Source: Kumtagia sp052180275
GTDB lineage: Bacteria > Pseudomonadota > Alphaproteobacteria > Rhizobiales > Rhizobiaceae
Length of the DNA: 64,000 nucleotides
NCBI RefSeq assembly: GCF_052180275.1
Contig: NZ_CP197465.1
Location: forward strand, 1,984,001 to 2,048,000
Reading direction: 5' to 3'
The notes below the pieces were generated by a model. The model was not told where the DNA came from. It ran no database searches and saw nothing but the letters and a program-made list of their open reading frames with translations. The translations under genes and the position numbers were made by a program. Shown piece by piece: positions 38,823 through 46,996 of this stretch (position 1 is its first letter; each line of letters opens with the position of its first letter).

Positions 38823-39617
38823 TCAGGCCGCGGCCTTCGCCTGCCGATCGAAGAAAAGCGCTTGGCTGATCAGCGCCTTGACCATCTCGGGGTTGAACGG
38901 CTTGGTGACGAGGAAGGCGGGCTCCGGGCGCTCGCCGGTCAGCAGCCGTTCCGGGAAGGCTGTGATGAAGATGACCGGCAGCGATGTCGAGCTCAGGATT
39001 TCGTTCACAGCGTCGATGCCGGATGAACCGTCGGCGAGCTGAATGTCGGCGAGGATCATCCTCGGATGTGTCTTGCCAAACAGCGCCGTCGCTTCGGAAT
39101 GGGTGCGCGCCGTGCCGACGACGCGATGTCCGAGGCTTTCCACCATCTGCTCGATATCCATCGCGATCAGCGGTTCGTCCTCTATGATCATGATGTCCGT
39201 TGCGACCTGGCGCGAAATCTCGTTGCTGGCCTGCGCCAGCAGCCTGCCGAACTCCTGCGCGTTGACGTCGAGGATTTCCGCGGCCTCTTCGTCGCTGAAC
39301 CCTTCGACCGACACGAGGAGGAAGGCTTGGCGGGGGCGAGGCGACAGAGCCGTCAGATTCGCCGCCGCATGGCGTTCCCAGCCCGTCGCGGCATGATCTT
39401 CCGGTACGCGGATGACAATGGACGTGAAGAGCTTGGCAAAAATCTTGTAGAGCGCGATGCGCGCGTTCGATGCGTCCGGGAAAATGCTTACATCCGCGAC
39501 GATGGCCTCCAGCATGGCCGCCACCAGCGCGTCGCCGCTCTGCTGCGAACCCGACACGGCCCGGGAGAAACGGCGCAGATAAGGAAGGTGCGGCGCAATG
39601 CTTGCTGACAAACTCAT
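38823..39617 (-). CDS. phyR: General stress response regulator PhyR
   Basis: The protein is 264 residues. Residues about 1-135 are a sigma-factor-like domain (ALSPRPRQAFLLVSVEGFSDEEAAEIL is region-4-like), and about 140-260 are a receiver domain with acidic EDE and phospho-accepting Asp191 in ILADIQL. When phosphorylated, the sigma-like domain binds NepR and frees EcfG. ATG at 39617 gives the family N-terminus; the frame is open further upstream, but that part overlaps the promoter. It is divergent from nepR-ecfG. Confidence 0.93.
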   Translation of the reverse strand: MSLSASIAPHLPYLRRFSRAVSGSQQSGDALVAAMLEAIVADVSIFPDASNARIALYKIFAKLFTSIVIRVPEDHAATGWERHAAANLTALSPRPRQAFLLVSVEGFSDEEAAEILDVNAQEFGRLLAQASNEISRQVATDIMIIEDEPLIAMDIEQMVESLGHRVVGTARTHSEATALFGKTHPRMILADIQLADGSSGIDAVNEILSSTSLPVIFITAFPERLLTGERPEPAFLVTKPFNPEMVKALISQALFFDRQAKAAA

Positions 39618-39672
39618 ATGGGATTCCCTCTTGGGTGTGCTTGACGAATTGGCATGAACAATCCACGCCCAC

Positions 39673-39697
39673 AACGAGGCCGAGCGGAAAAAGTTCC
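39673..39697 (-). promoter_or_regulatory. EcfG-type promoter of phyR
   Basis: On the minus strand GGAAC (complement of 39693-39697) and CGTT (complement of 39673-39676) have a 16-base spacer, pointing to phyR. It is eight bases from the rightward EcfG promoter, so the two overlap in function. Confidence 0.75.
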
Positions 39698-39704
39698 GCT
39701 GTCT

Positions 39705-39729
39705 GGAACCTAGTTCACCATATCGCGTT
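39705..39729 (+). promoter_or_regulatory. EcfG-type promoter of nepR-ecfG
   Basis: GGAAC (39705-39709) and CGTT (39726-39729) are separated by 16 bases. The match to the general-stress sigma consensus means that ecfG is autoregulated. Confidence 0.8.
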
Positions 39730-39806
39730 TGGGAGCGGATGTGGGCAGGATTTTGCGCGGTGCGGGGCCGCGCCATCCCGGTAACAAACGAGAACAGGGC
39801 AACATT

Positions 39807-40010
39807 GTGATATCAACCAAAGACAACTTCGCTTCCAGCGGCCCAGCGCCGCTGGGGCAAGAGTCGACCGATCTGCTCGGAGTGAGTTCCGAAATCGGCC
39901 GCAAGCTCAAGCAATATTACGACGAACTCGTGTCCGACGAAGTGCCGGATCGCTTTTCGCAGCTGCTGAGCCAGCTCGAGGCGGCCGAAACGGCGCAGAA
40001 GGAGGACTGA
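39807..40010 (+). CDS. nepR: Anti-sigma factor NepR
   Basis: The protein is about 67 residues. The conserved helical core is IGRKLKQYYDELVSDEVPDR followed by FSQLLSQLE, typical for NepR, which holds EcfG inactive until PhyR-P binds it. The start is assigned to GTG at 39807 (VISTKDNF), because upstream codons run into the promoter. It ends four bases before ecfG, and its last codons supply the ecfG ribosome-binding site (GGAGGA). Confidence 0.88.
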   Translation: MISTKDNFASSGPAPLGQESTDLLGVSSEIGRKLKQYYDELVSDEVPDRFSQLLSQLEAAETAQKED

Positions 40011-40014
40011 GCCC

Positions 40015-40563
40015 ATGGCCGTGACGCCTGAGTTCAAGAAAGATCTGCTTTCCACAATACCCAGCCTTCGGGCTTTCGCGGTGTCGCTGACGCAGAATTC
40101 CGACAAGGCGGACGATCTGGTGCAGGAAACGCTGGTCAAGGCGTGGGACAAGCATGCCAGCTTCCAGATGGGCACCAACCTCAAGGCGTGGCTGTTCACC
40201 ATCCTGCGCAACGAGTTCTACTCGCAGATGCGCAAGCGCGGGCGCGAGGTCCAGGATTCCGAAGGCATCATGACGGAACGCCTGGCGGTGCATCCCAGCC
40301 AGCACGGCAAGCTCGACCTCGCCGATTTCCGCGGCGCTCTGGAGCAGTTGCCGGAGGACCAGCGCGAAGCGATCATCCTGATCGGCGCATCGGGCTTCTC
40401 CTACGAGGAAGCGGCTGAGATCTGCAACTGCGCGGTCGGCACGATCAAGAGCCGCGTCAGCCGTGCGCGGACGAGGCTGCAGGACATACTGAAGATATCC
40501 GGCGAGGCGGACTACGGGCCTGACGCGATCTCCTCGCAGGTGATGGGCTCGAACGCCGCCTGA
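40015..40563 (+). CDS. ecfG: General stress sigma factor EcfG
   Basis: The protein is 182 residues with ECF sigma region 2 (AFAVSLTQNSDKADDLVQET, LKAWLFTILRNEFYSQMRKR) and region 4 (EQLPEDQREAIILIGASGFS, then YEEAAEICNCAVGTIKSRVSRAR). It directs RNA polymerase to GGAAC-N16/17-CGTT promoters. Such promoters lie before itself, phyR and several genes in the next 8 kb. It is cotranscribed with nepR. Confidence 0.95.
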   Translation: MAVTPEFKKDLLSTIPSLRAFAVSLTQNSDKADDLVQETLVKAWDKHASFQMGTNLKAWLFTILRNEFYSQMRKRGREVQDSEGIMTERLAVHPSQHGKLDLADFRGALEQLPEDQREAIILIGASGFSYEEAAEICNCAVGTIKSRVSRARTRLQDILKISGEADYGPDAISSQVMGSNAA

Positions 40564-40585
40564 CGGCAGTTTCAGAATCTCCCGC

Positions 40586-40960
40586 CTAAACGATCTGCGC
40601 GCGGGCTTCGGCGAGGGCGGCGAGAATGTCGTCTCCTGCATACGGCTTGCCGACGATCTTGGCGCCGGGAAACGAAACCCCGATCTCGCCCAGGGACGTG
40701 TACCCGGATGCGAAGACGAAGGGCACCCCGCGATCGCGAAGCCTGGCTGCGAAGGGCAAGGTCGAGACACTGCCCAATCGCAGGTCGATGATGGCGGCGT
40801 CGAAACTGGAGTCGGATGCCGCCGCCTCGGCCTCCTCGAGCGTGCGGGCGATCACGACGTGGGCAGCGCCGTCGTCACGGCAAATCTGCTCGACGTCCAT
40901 GGCGATCAGGATCTCGTCTTCCAGCACCAGTATACGCAGTCCGTCCAGCAACCCGGCCAC
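40586..40960 (-). CDS. Single-domain response regulator, FATGUY-like
   Basis: This is a receiver domain without an output domain. It has the acidic pocket EDE in RILVLEDEILIAMD, phospho-Asp near residue 59 in AAIIDLRLG, PFVFASGY in place of the usual T-loop (a FAT-GUY-type motif) and Lys in VGKPY. The frame is open to GTG at 41029, but GTG at 40960 has GGGAG upstream and gives a standard domain length. Single-domain FATGUY regulators are known to tune the general stress response, and this gene is convergent with ecfG, which suggests that role. Confidence 0.82.
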   Translation of the reverse strand: MAGLLDGLRILVLEDEILIAMDVEQICRDDGAAHVVIARTLEEAEAAASDSSFDAAIIDLRLGSVSTLPFAARLRDRGVPFVFASGYTSLGEIGVSFPGAKIVGKPYAGDDILAALAEARAQIV

Positions 40961-41101
40961 TCGGTATGACTCCCGTGAAGGCCGCGACTCATGCCGGTAA
41001 TTAAGAAGTCTGTCATTTAAAAAAGACACCGTATCGGGCGGGCCGAGGTGTTACCATGCGGCATCCAGGTCCGCCTGGCTCTTAAGAAGGTGGGAGATCA
41101 A

Positions 41102-41863
41102 GTGCCTGCAAAGGACCTGAAAGCCGCGGCGGGTACCAACATACCGTGCGAGAAATGCCCGCTCAGGGGCATGAAGACGTTTCGCGATTTCACCAAGGAG
41201 GAACTGGCCTTCGTCAGCCGCTTCAAGCGTGGCGAACTCGCCGTCGACAGGGGCGCGACGGTGCTCATGGAGGGGCACCACAGCGCCCATCTCTACACGG
41301 TGCTGTCCGGCTGGGCTTTCCGCTACAAGCTGCTTCCCGACGGACGGCGGCAGATCCTGAACTACATGATGCCCGGTGACCTTGTCGGGTTGCAGGGCAG
41401 CCTGCTTGGCGAGATGCAGCATTCGGTGGAGGCGCTGTCGCCGATGCTTCTCTGCGTGTTCGAGCGCGACCAATTGAGCGAACTCTATCGTAACCATCCC
41501 GGTCTCGCCTTCGACATCACCTGGATCGCCTCGCGCGAGGAGCAGATCCTCGACGAGAACCTGCTCAGCCTCGGCCGCCGGAGCGCGATCGAGCGAGCCG
41601 CCTACCTGATCTCCTTCATCGGCAGCCGCGCCCATGTGGTTGGTCTCAACGGAATGCAGCCGCAGCAGATTCCGATTACGCAGCAGCATCTGGCCGACAC
41701 GTTGGGTCTGTCGCTGGTGCACACCAACAAGACGATCCGCAAGCTGGCCGACCGCAAGCTGATCGCATGGCGGGACGGCGCCTGCGAGATCAGAGACATG
41801 GATGGGCTGAAGACGCTGGCGCGCTGGGAAGGCCTGCCCGACACGCTCCGCCCGCTGGTGTGA
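41102..41863 (+). CDS. Crp/Fnr-family transcriptional regulator
   Basis: The protein is about 253 residues with an N-terminal CEKCPLRG segment, a cyclic-nucleotide-like sensor fold (residues about 30-150) and a C-terminal helix-turn-helix (ITQQHLADTLGLSLVHTNKT followed by IRKLADRKLI). Only two cysteines stand near the N-terminus, so an Fnr-type iron-sulfur cluster is not assured. GTG at 41102 is chosen for its GGGAG upstream; an ATG at 41048 is also open. The target genes are unknown. Confidence 0.82.
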   Translation: MPAKDLKAAAGTNIPCEKCPLRGMKTFRDFTKEELAFVSRFKRGELAVDRGATVLMEGHHSAHLYTVLSGWAFRYKLLPDGRRQILNYMMPGDLVGLQGSLLGEMQHSVEALSPMLLCVFERDQLSELYRNHPGLAFDITWIASREEQILDENLLSLGRRSAIERAAYLISFIGSRAHVVGLNGMQPQQIPITQQHLADTLGLSLVHTNKTIRKLADRKLIAWRDGACEIRDMDGLKTLARWEGLPDTLRPLV

Positions 41864-41884
41864 GGTCGGCACGAGTTTTGCTCT

Positions 41885-43000
41885 TCACCGCGACTGCGTC
41901 TCGCCCCACCCCATGCCGGGAATGATGTTGCGGGCCAATGCGAAAACGACGAGCAGCGCTGGCACGGCGATGAAGCCGCCGAGCGGACCCCACAGCCAGA
42001 TCCAGAAGACCAGCGACAGGAGCACGACGAAGGGGTTCAGCGTCATGCGCTTGCCGATCACAATCGGCGTGACGAACTGTGCCTCGATCATGTTGATCGT
42101 CAGGTAGATGGCGACGGGCAGCAGGCTGCCGCCCAGCGTGTCGAACTCCGCCAGCCCGATGACGAAAAGCACCACCACCATCACCGCCGGGCCGATGAAG
42201 ACGATGAAGTTGGTGAGGATCGCCAGTGCGCCCCACATCGCTGCCGATGGCACACCGACGATCCAAAGGCCGATGCCGACGGCGACGCCCTCCAGTATGT
42301 TGATGATCGAGATCGAGATCAGATAGTCCGAGACCAGCCGCTCGACATCGCGGAACACATGGGCGACGCGCCAGCGCAATCGGCGATTGAAGCAAAGGCG
42401 CAGGATGGCAATGCGCGTCTGGTGGCGGGTCGCCACGAAGAAATACAGGCTGGCGAAGAAAATCAGCACCTGGCCGATCACGGCAGGAGCCAGCGTCGCC
42501 ATGCTTTCGACCCCGACGCCTTGGTCGACGGATACGGCGATGCCTTCGCTGCCGGTGATCTCGCGCAACTGGTCGCGCACCCCGCGCAGCGCTTCCAGCG
42601 GACCTTTCAGTTCGGCCAGTTGCACCTTGAGGTTCGCCCAGATCTGCGGCAACCGCTCGATCCAGAACGACAGTGGCGCGGCGACAGCCACAGCGAACAG
42701 GCAGAGCCCGATGATGAACAGCAGGACCACGATCGTGGCGGAGATGCCGGGCGGCATGTTGCGGGCCTCAAGCCGCGAGGCTATCGGGCCGAGCATCAGG
42801 CCCAGCACCACGCCGAGGCAGATCGGCATCAGGATGTATTCAGCGGCCGACAGCGCGAAGACGAAGACGACGAGGCCGATGAGGATTACGGCGGTCTGCG
42901 AGCCGCGCGCAAGAAGGATTTCCAGGTTGGATTTCGGCGGCAGGCGCACGATCGGTGCTTTTTTCGCGGACAGCGCCACTGCTGCTTTCCGATCCGACAT
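41885..43000 (-). CDS. AI-2E-family (PerM-type) transporter
   Basis: The protein is 371 residues with about seven or eight membrane helices and the family pattern of two N-terminal helices, a long cytoplasmic or periplasmic segment and a C-terminal block (IINILEGVAVGIGLWIVGVP, GPLGGFIAVPALLVV). Members are linked to export of autoinducer-2 or to Na+(Li+)/H+ antiport. ATG at 42998-43000 is preceded by GGAAAACCTG. A GGAAC-N16-TGTT element upstream may be a weak EcfG promoter. Confidence 0.85.
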   Translation of the reverse strand: MSDRKAAVALSAKKAPIVRLPPKSNLEILLARGSQTAVILIGLVVFVFALSAAEYILMPICLGVVLGLMLGPIASRLEARNMPPGISATIVVLLFIIGLCLFAVAVAAPLSFWIERLPQIWANLKVQLAELKGPLEALRGVRDQLREITGSEGIAVSVDQGVGVESMATLAPAVIGQVLIFFASLYFFVATRHQTRIAILRLCFNRRLRWRVAHVFRDVERLVSDYLISISIINILEGVAVGIGLWIVGVPSAAMWGALAILTNFIVFIGPAVMVVVLFVIGLAEFDTLGGSLLPVAIYLTINMIEAQFVTPIVIGKRMTLNPFVVLLSLVFWIWLWGPLGGFIAVPALLVVFALARNIIPGMGWGETQSR

Positions 43001-43030
43001 CAGGTTTTCCAGTTCCTCTCGCCATCCAGA

Positions 43031-43055
43031 ACACAATTTCGTAGCTTTCGTTCCG
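43031..43055 (-). promoter_or_regulatory. Possible EcfG promoter of the AI-2E transporter gene
   Basis: On the minus strand GGAAC (complement of 43051-43055) and TGTT (complement of 43031-43034) are 16 bases apart. There is one mismatch to CGTT. Confidence 0.4.
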
Positions 43056-43063
43056 CCCCTCCG

Positions 43064-43087
43064 GAACCACGCCCCCACCGGAGCGTT
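43064..43087 (+). promoter_or_regulatory. Possible EcfG promoter of the DUF883-like gene
   Basis: GGAAC (43064-43068) and CGTT (43084-43087) are separated by 15 bases, one shorter than the other sites in this island. It is 30 bases before the start codon. Confidence 0.5.
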
Positions 43088-43116
43088 TGGCTCCGTTCAT
43101 GCACAGGAGTAACATT

Positions 43117-43458
43117 ATGGCTGCAGCAACCGGAAAGACCGCAAAGTCGGATTCGGATATGGAAACCCCGGTTCCGCCGGATCTGGAAGCGGATATCCGC
43201 CAGTTGCGGGAGGACATCGCCAGGCTGACCGAGCAGCTCGCCAAGACAGGCCAGCACTCCTATGGCACGGCACGCCGCGCCGCGGCCGAAGGGGTCGAAC
43301 AGTTGAAGGCGCAGGGCGAGGCTGCGGTAGAGAGCCTGAAGACCAACGCCCAGGACCTCGAGGACCAGTTGACGACGGCTGTTCGCGAGAAGCCGATCAC
43401 CGCGCTGGCGATCGCAGCCGGCGTCGGCTATTTCCTTGCCCTTCTGTCGCGCCGCTAG
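43117..43458 (+). CDS. ElaB/YqjD/DUF883-family membrane-anchored protein
   Basis: The protein is 113 residues. A long amphipathic helix region (ADIRQLREDIARLTEQLAKT ... EQLKAQGEAAVESLK) is followed by one C-terminal membrane helix (ALAIAAGVGYFLALLSRR). This is the architecture of YqjD/ElaB proteins, which are stationary-phase or stress-induced and in E. coli bind ribosomes at the membrane. ATG at 43117 has AGGAG at 43105-43109. It precedes a membrane-protein gene, as in the yqjDE pair. Confidence 0.8.
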   Translation: MAAATGKTAKSDSDMETPVPPDLEADIRQLREDIARLTEQLAKTGQHSYGTARRAAAEGVEQLKAQGEAAVESLKTNAQDLEDQLTTAVREKPITALAIAAGVGYFLALLSRR

Positions 43459-43479
43459 CCGGCGCCCGCGGGAGAGGGG

Positions 43480-43923
43480 ATGCTCGCTTCATTGATTGCC
43501 GGTCTGGCGACCGGAGAGACACTGGCGGCGCTGCGCAGGGCCAAACGCGCCGCTATCGCCTATTTGCTCGCGGGAATCCTTGCCGCCTTCGGCATTGTCT
43601 TCCTGCTGGTGGCGGCGACGATCTGGGCCTCGCAGCGCTATGGAGCGATCCATGCGACGCTGGGCATCGGCGGCGCGTTCGTCGCGCTCGCCGTCGTCAT
43701 CGTCCTTGTCCACAAGATGACTTCGAGGGTCCGCGCCAAGGCTGCGGTGCGCCAGCGAAACCGCGACTTCGCGAAAGCGGCGGTTGCCGCCGGCATCGCC
43801 GTCGCTCCCGCGCTGCTCAGCGGCCGCGCCGGCAAGGCCGCGCTGCTGGCTCCGGCGATCGCGGCGGTCGCCTACGCGATCTACCGCGAAAACAGCAAGC
43901 CGCCCGCGCCGGACCGCGAGTAG
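43480..43923 (+). CDS. YqjE/holin-like membrane protein
   Basis: The protein is 147 residues with two N-terminal membrane helices (RAAIAYLLAGILAAFGIVFL, LGIGGAFVALAVVIVLVH) and two shorter hydrophobic segments near the C-terminus. It resembles the YqjE/phage-holin-superfamily proteins that accompany DUF883 genes. No phage genes are nearby, so a holin role is unlikely. It begins 21 bases after the DUF883-like gene and is probably cotranscribed. Confidence 0.65.
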   Translation: MLASLIAGLATGETLAALRRAKRAAIAYLLAGILAAFGIVFLLVAATIWASQRYGAIHATLGIGGAFVALAVVIVLVHKMTSRVRAKAAVRQRNRDFAKAAVAAGIAVAPALLSGRAGKAALLAPAIAAVAYAIYRENSKPPAPDRE

Positions 43924-43933
43924 CGGCCGCGGC

Positions 43934-45481
43934 TCAGGCGGCGTTCGTCTCCAGCGGAAGCGAAATTTCGGCGACGACGCCATCGCTCCCGAACTCGTGC
44001 CGAACCTCGCTCGACATCACCTTGTCGAGCCCGCGGCGGATCAGGATCATGCCGAAACCTTCCCGTTCGGGACGGCTGACCGAGGGGCCGCCAACCTCAC
44101 GCCAGGCAAGCCGCAGCCGCCGCGCCTCCTCGCGGCCCTCTATCGTCCAGGACAGGTCCACCGCGCCCTTCGGCACCGACAAGGCGCCGTACTTCACCGC
44201 GTTGCTGGCAAGTTCATGCGTGATCATGCCGAGGCCTAGCGCCTGGTCGGGCGACAGATACGTGTCCGCCCCGTCCAGCCTGACGCGCGGGCTCCTCTCG
44301 TCGTCGAACGGCGTGATCTCGAGCCGCAGCAGGTCGCGAAGCGCGATGCCCCGCCATTCGCGGTCCGAAAGCAGGCCGTGGGCGACGCCCAGCGCCTGCA
44401 GCCGCGAACTGAAGGCTGCCAGGAATTCGCGCGGATCGCGGGCATGGCGCACCGTCTGCGAGGCCAGGGCCTGCACGGTCGCCAGCGTGTTCTTGACGCG
44501 GTGGTTGAGTTCGCGCAGCAGCAGGCGCTGGCGCTCCTCGCCGGTCTTTCGCTCGGTGATGTCGTAGTTCACGCCGAAGACGAGCAGCGGCCTGCCCTCC
44601 GCGTCGCGCTCGACCACCCGTCCGCGCGCCGCCAGCCAGCGCGTCGGTTCGGCATGGCGGACACGGTATTCGCCAAAATAGTCGTCCGATACCTCCAGCG
44701 TCCGCCGAAACTTCGTGTCGGCCGACCGCACGTCGCGCCTGTCGATGGCGTGGAAGAATTTTCTGGCCCGCAGCATGTTGGCAGGCGGCAGGCCGAACAG
44801 TTGCGGCAGGCTGTAGTCGCATTCGACCCGTCCGCTTCTCACATCCCATATCCAGCTGGACAGAGACGCGGCTTCCAGCGCCACTGCACGCCGCTTTTCC
44901 TCGCGATCCAGCGCCATCTGCGCGAGCGTGCCGCTGCGCGTTCCTTCCTTGAGGGCGAACAGGCTGGAGGCAAGACCGGCAAGCAGCTTCAACTGCTCGA
45001 TCGGCTGCGCATCCGGCTCGGCGCGCGGCAGGCGATCGAGAACGCACAGCGTGCCGATACGCTCGCCATCGACGACCAGCGGCGCGCCGACATAAAAACG
45101 CACATTGTGCGGCCCGGTCACCAGCGCGTTTCCGGCAAAGCGCGAATCCGTCGTCGCATCCGGAACCACCATGACCTCGCTTCCCGAGGCGATGGCGTGG
45201 GCGCAGAAGGAAAGACTGACCGGCGTCTCGCGGTCCTCGACGCCGATGCGGGCAGGGAAGCGCTGCCGTTCGCTGTCGACGAGGCTGAGCAAGGCGACCG
45301 GCGCGCCGAAGGCGGCGGCAGCCAAGGTCGTCAGCCTGCCGAAATCCGCATCGTCCACGAGATCGGCATAAGGCAGCCTGTTCAGCACAGCCTGACGCGC
45401 TGGCGAGCGCACGGCCTGCCAGACCTGATCCGGCAAGCCGGGATTTTCGTCTTTCCTGTTCTGCACCGTGCCGAAACTCAC
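43934..45481 (-). CDS. GAF-PAS HWE-family sensor histidine kinase
   Basis: The protein is 515 residues with no membrane helix. A GAF domain covers about residues 40-180 (FGAPVALLSLVDSERQRF, FYVGAPLVVDGERIGTLCVL). A PAS domain covers about 205-310 (SWIWDVRSGRVECDYSLPQL, FGVNYDITERK). The kinase has His327 in ELNHRVKN, N-box HELASNAVKYGAL and HWE-type AWREVG. The start is GTG at 45481 with a weak ribosome-binding site. The GAF-PAS-HWE layout is that of bacteriophytochrome-like and redox sensors, but no conserved bilin Cys can be assigned. It is the third HWE kinase of the island. Confidence 0.85.
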   Translation of the reverse strand: MSFGTVQNRKDENPGLPDQVWQAVRSPARQAVLNRLPYADLVDDADFGRLTTLAAAAFGAPVALLSLVDSERQRFPARIGVEDRETPVSLSFCAHAIASGSEVMVVPDATTDSRFAGNALVTGPHNVRFYVGAPLVVDGERIGTLCVLDRLPRAEPDAQPIEQLKLLAGLASSLFALKEGTRSGTLAQMALDREEKRRAVALEAASLSSWIWDVRSGRVECDYSLPQLFGLPPANMLRARKFFHAIDRRDVRSADTKFRRTLEVSDDYFGEYRVRHAEPTRWLAARGRVVERDAEGRPLLVFGVNYDITERKTGEERQRLLLRELNHRVKNTLATVQALASQTVRHARDPREFLAAFSSRLQALGVAHGLLSDREWRGIALRDLLRLEITPFDDERSPRVRLDGADTYLSPDQALGLGMITHELASNAVKYGALSVPKGAVDLSWTIEGREEARRLRLAWREVGGPSVSRPEREGFGMILIRRGLDKVMSSEVRHEFGSDGVVAEISLPLETNAA

Positions 45482-45534
45482 CGCCAGGTTATACCCATGA
45501 AAACCTTACCCAACCTGAAAGGGGCGAACCGCCG

Positions 45535-45559
45535 GGAACTTTGGTCCCGACCGGACATT
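45535..45559 (+). promoter_or_regulatory. Weak EcfG-like promoter
   Basis: GGAAC (45535-45539) and CATT (45556-45559) have a 16-base spacer, one mismatch from the CGTT box. It lies 49 bases before the small membrane protein gene at 45608. Confidence 0.3.
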
Positions 45560-45607
45560 GACGAGGGGAAAAGCCGACCAGGCGCGCCACGCATCGGGAG
45601 ACCCGTC

Positions 45608-45811
45608 ATGCAAAAGACCATACCCACCGACAAGGCACGGCAGGCCGGCTGGGGACGCCCAGTGCTGGTGGTCCTGATCGCCGGATTGCTGCTGGCGATG
45701 GTGGTTTGGGCGGGACTGGAGATATGGGGCGAGAAGATCGAAGCACCAGCCGCCGACAATCCGGGCGGCGTGACGGCGCCCGCCAGCGGCAAGGATTCGT
45801 CCGGCGGCTGA
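45608..45811 (+). CDS. Small single-pass membrane protein
   Basis: The protein is 67 residues from ATG at 45608 with GGGAG upstream. One helix (PVLVVLIAGLLLAMVVWAGL) is flanked by a basic N-terminus and an acidic, Gly/Ser-rich C-terminus. The family is not recognised. It lies between two genes of the stress island and is convergent with the lipid kinase gene. Confidence 0.6.
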   Translation: MQKTIPTDKARQAGWGRPVLVVLIAGLLLAMVVWAGLEIWGEKIEAPAADNPGGVTAPASGKDSSGG

Positions 45812-45821
45812 CGCTGGCGCT

Positions 45822-46742
45822 TCAAGCCGCCTTGGCATTTTTCTCGGCTCTCGGAACCAGCACTTTCAGTGCTTTCTTGTGGATGCGGATGCGGGTCGTG
45901 TCGCGTAGCGGAAAAAGCTCGCCGTCGATGACGCAGCGAAATTTCCGGTTTTTCGACAGCAGCTTGAGTTCGGCCTCCTCGGCCTCGTGGATTTCCACCT
46001 GATCGTTGTCGCGCCATTTGCCGCGCGCCATGTTGGCGGCCATGCGGATCAGTTCGCCGCGCTCCTGCGCCACGGTGACATAGATGCCAAGAACTCCGCC
46101 GTCCGGCTCGTCGGCATAGGGCAGGTGGCCCTCGCCGAACAGATTGTTGCTGATGCCGATGCCCGAAGTTTTGGTTACGATCTCCGTGCCGCCGATGGTC
46201 AGTTGCACGCGCATCGACGGCGGCTTCATCACGGTCCTGTAGGCGGCCTTCACCGAGGCGCCGATCTTGCCCAGCCGCGAGGCGAATTCCATCTTCTCGC
46301 GCAGCACCACCATCTTGGCGTGCAGACCGATGGAGAATTGGTGAACGAAGGGACGGCCATCGGCGCTGGCCAGGTCCACCGCCTTCACATCGCCTTCGGC
46401 AAAGGCCAGCAAGGCAGCGTCCAACTGCTGCGGGATGCCCAGCCCGCGTGCGAACAGGTTCATCGTCCCGGCCGGCAGCACCGCCAGCGCCTTGTCCGAA
46501 TTCATCAGCGCTGCGGCTGCGGCGGAGACTGTGCCATCGCCGCCGCCGGCAAGGATCACGTCGGCCCCCTTCCTCCCGGCCGCTTTCTTGAGCGCGGAGA
46601 CGATATCCTTGCCATCGACAAGATTTATATCGACCGTGTGCCTGGCGGCCGTGAGAACTGCGGTCAGACGATCGGAAAACGAATCCAGGTCCGTCGTGCG
46701 CAATGTGCCGCCGTCGCGATTGAGAACGGCGATAAACCGCAT
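45822..46742 (-). CDS. Diacylglycerol/sphingosine kinase-family lipid kinase
   Basis: The protein is 306 residues with the DAGK catalytic domain: ILAGGGDGTVSAAA is the nucleotide-binding GGGDGT motif and LAVLPAGTMNLFARGLGIP is the second conserved block. The C-terminal YegS-like domain contains IDGELFPL. It phosphorylates a lipid alcohol or a similar substrate. ATG at 46740-46742 is used because the upstream extension covers the EcfG promoter. The promoter suggests stress-induced membrane remodelling. Confidence 0.85.
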   Translation of the reverse strand: MRFIAVLNRDGGTLRTTDLDSFSDRLTAVLTAARHTVDINLVDGKDIVSALKKAAGRKGADVILAGGGDGTVSAAAAALMNSDKALAVLPAGTMNLFARGLGIPQQLDAALLAFAEGDVKAVDLASADGRPFVHQFSIGLHAKMVVLREKMEFASRLGKIGASVKAAYRTVMKPPSMRVQLTIGGTEIVTKTSGIGISNNLFGEGHLPYADEPDGGVLGIYVTVAQERGELIRMAANMARGKWRDNDQVEIHEAEEAELKLLSKNRKFRCVIDGELFPLRDTTRIRIHKKALKVLVPRAEKNAKAA

Positions 46743-46788
46743 TTTTCCTGAACTCCCCTGCGCCCGCGCAATAGGCACGGCTTCGCAA

Positions 46789-46813
46789 AACGGCCCTGCG
46801 CCGAAAAGGTTCC
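46789..46813 (-). promoter_or_regulatory. EcfG-type promoter of the lipid kinase gene
   Basis: On the minus strand GGAAC (complement of 46809-46813) and CGTT (complement of 46789-46792) are 16 bases apart. It ends 46 bases before the start codon. Confidence 0.7.
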
Positions 46814-46881
46814 GTTCGTGCAAGGCCTTGGCGGCAAATCGTTTTTACGGCGGGAGCGGGTGGTGTCGGCCAGAAAAATGC

Positions 46882-46906
46882 GGAACCGATGGAGGGTGGC
46901 GACGTT
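46882..46906 (+). promoter_or_regulatory. EcfG-type promoter of the PRC-barrel gene
   Basis: GGAAC (46882-46886) and CGTT (46903-46906) with a 16-base spacer point rightward, 90 bases before the start codon. Confidence 0.7.
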
Positions 46907-46996
46907 CTCCAACCAGCACGCCACGCCCGGCTTCCCCAGCGACGGTTCTACCGGGCGTGTCGGTGCATGCAGTTCCACGCACAAGGAGAGAATATC

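Noticed and set aside
43480..43923. Prophage, from the holin-like protein
   Set aside because: No other phage gene is near, and the pairing with a DUF883-type gene is the normal chromosomal arrangement.
44378..45811. A 477-codon rightward frame over the GAF-PAS kinase
   Set aside because: Only its last 67 codons form a real gene (45608-45811); the rest is antisense to the kinase.
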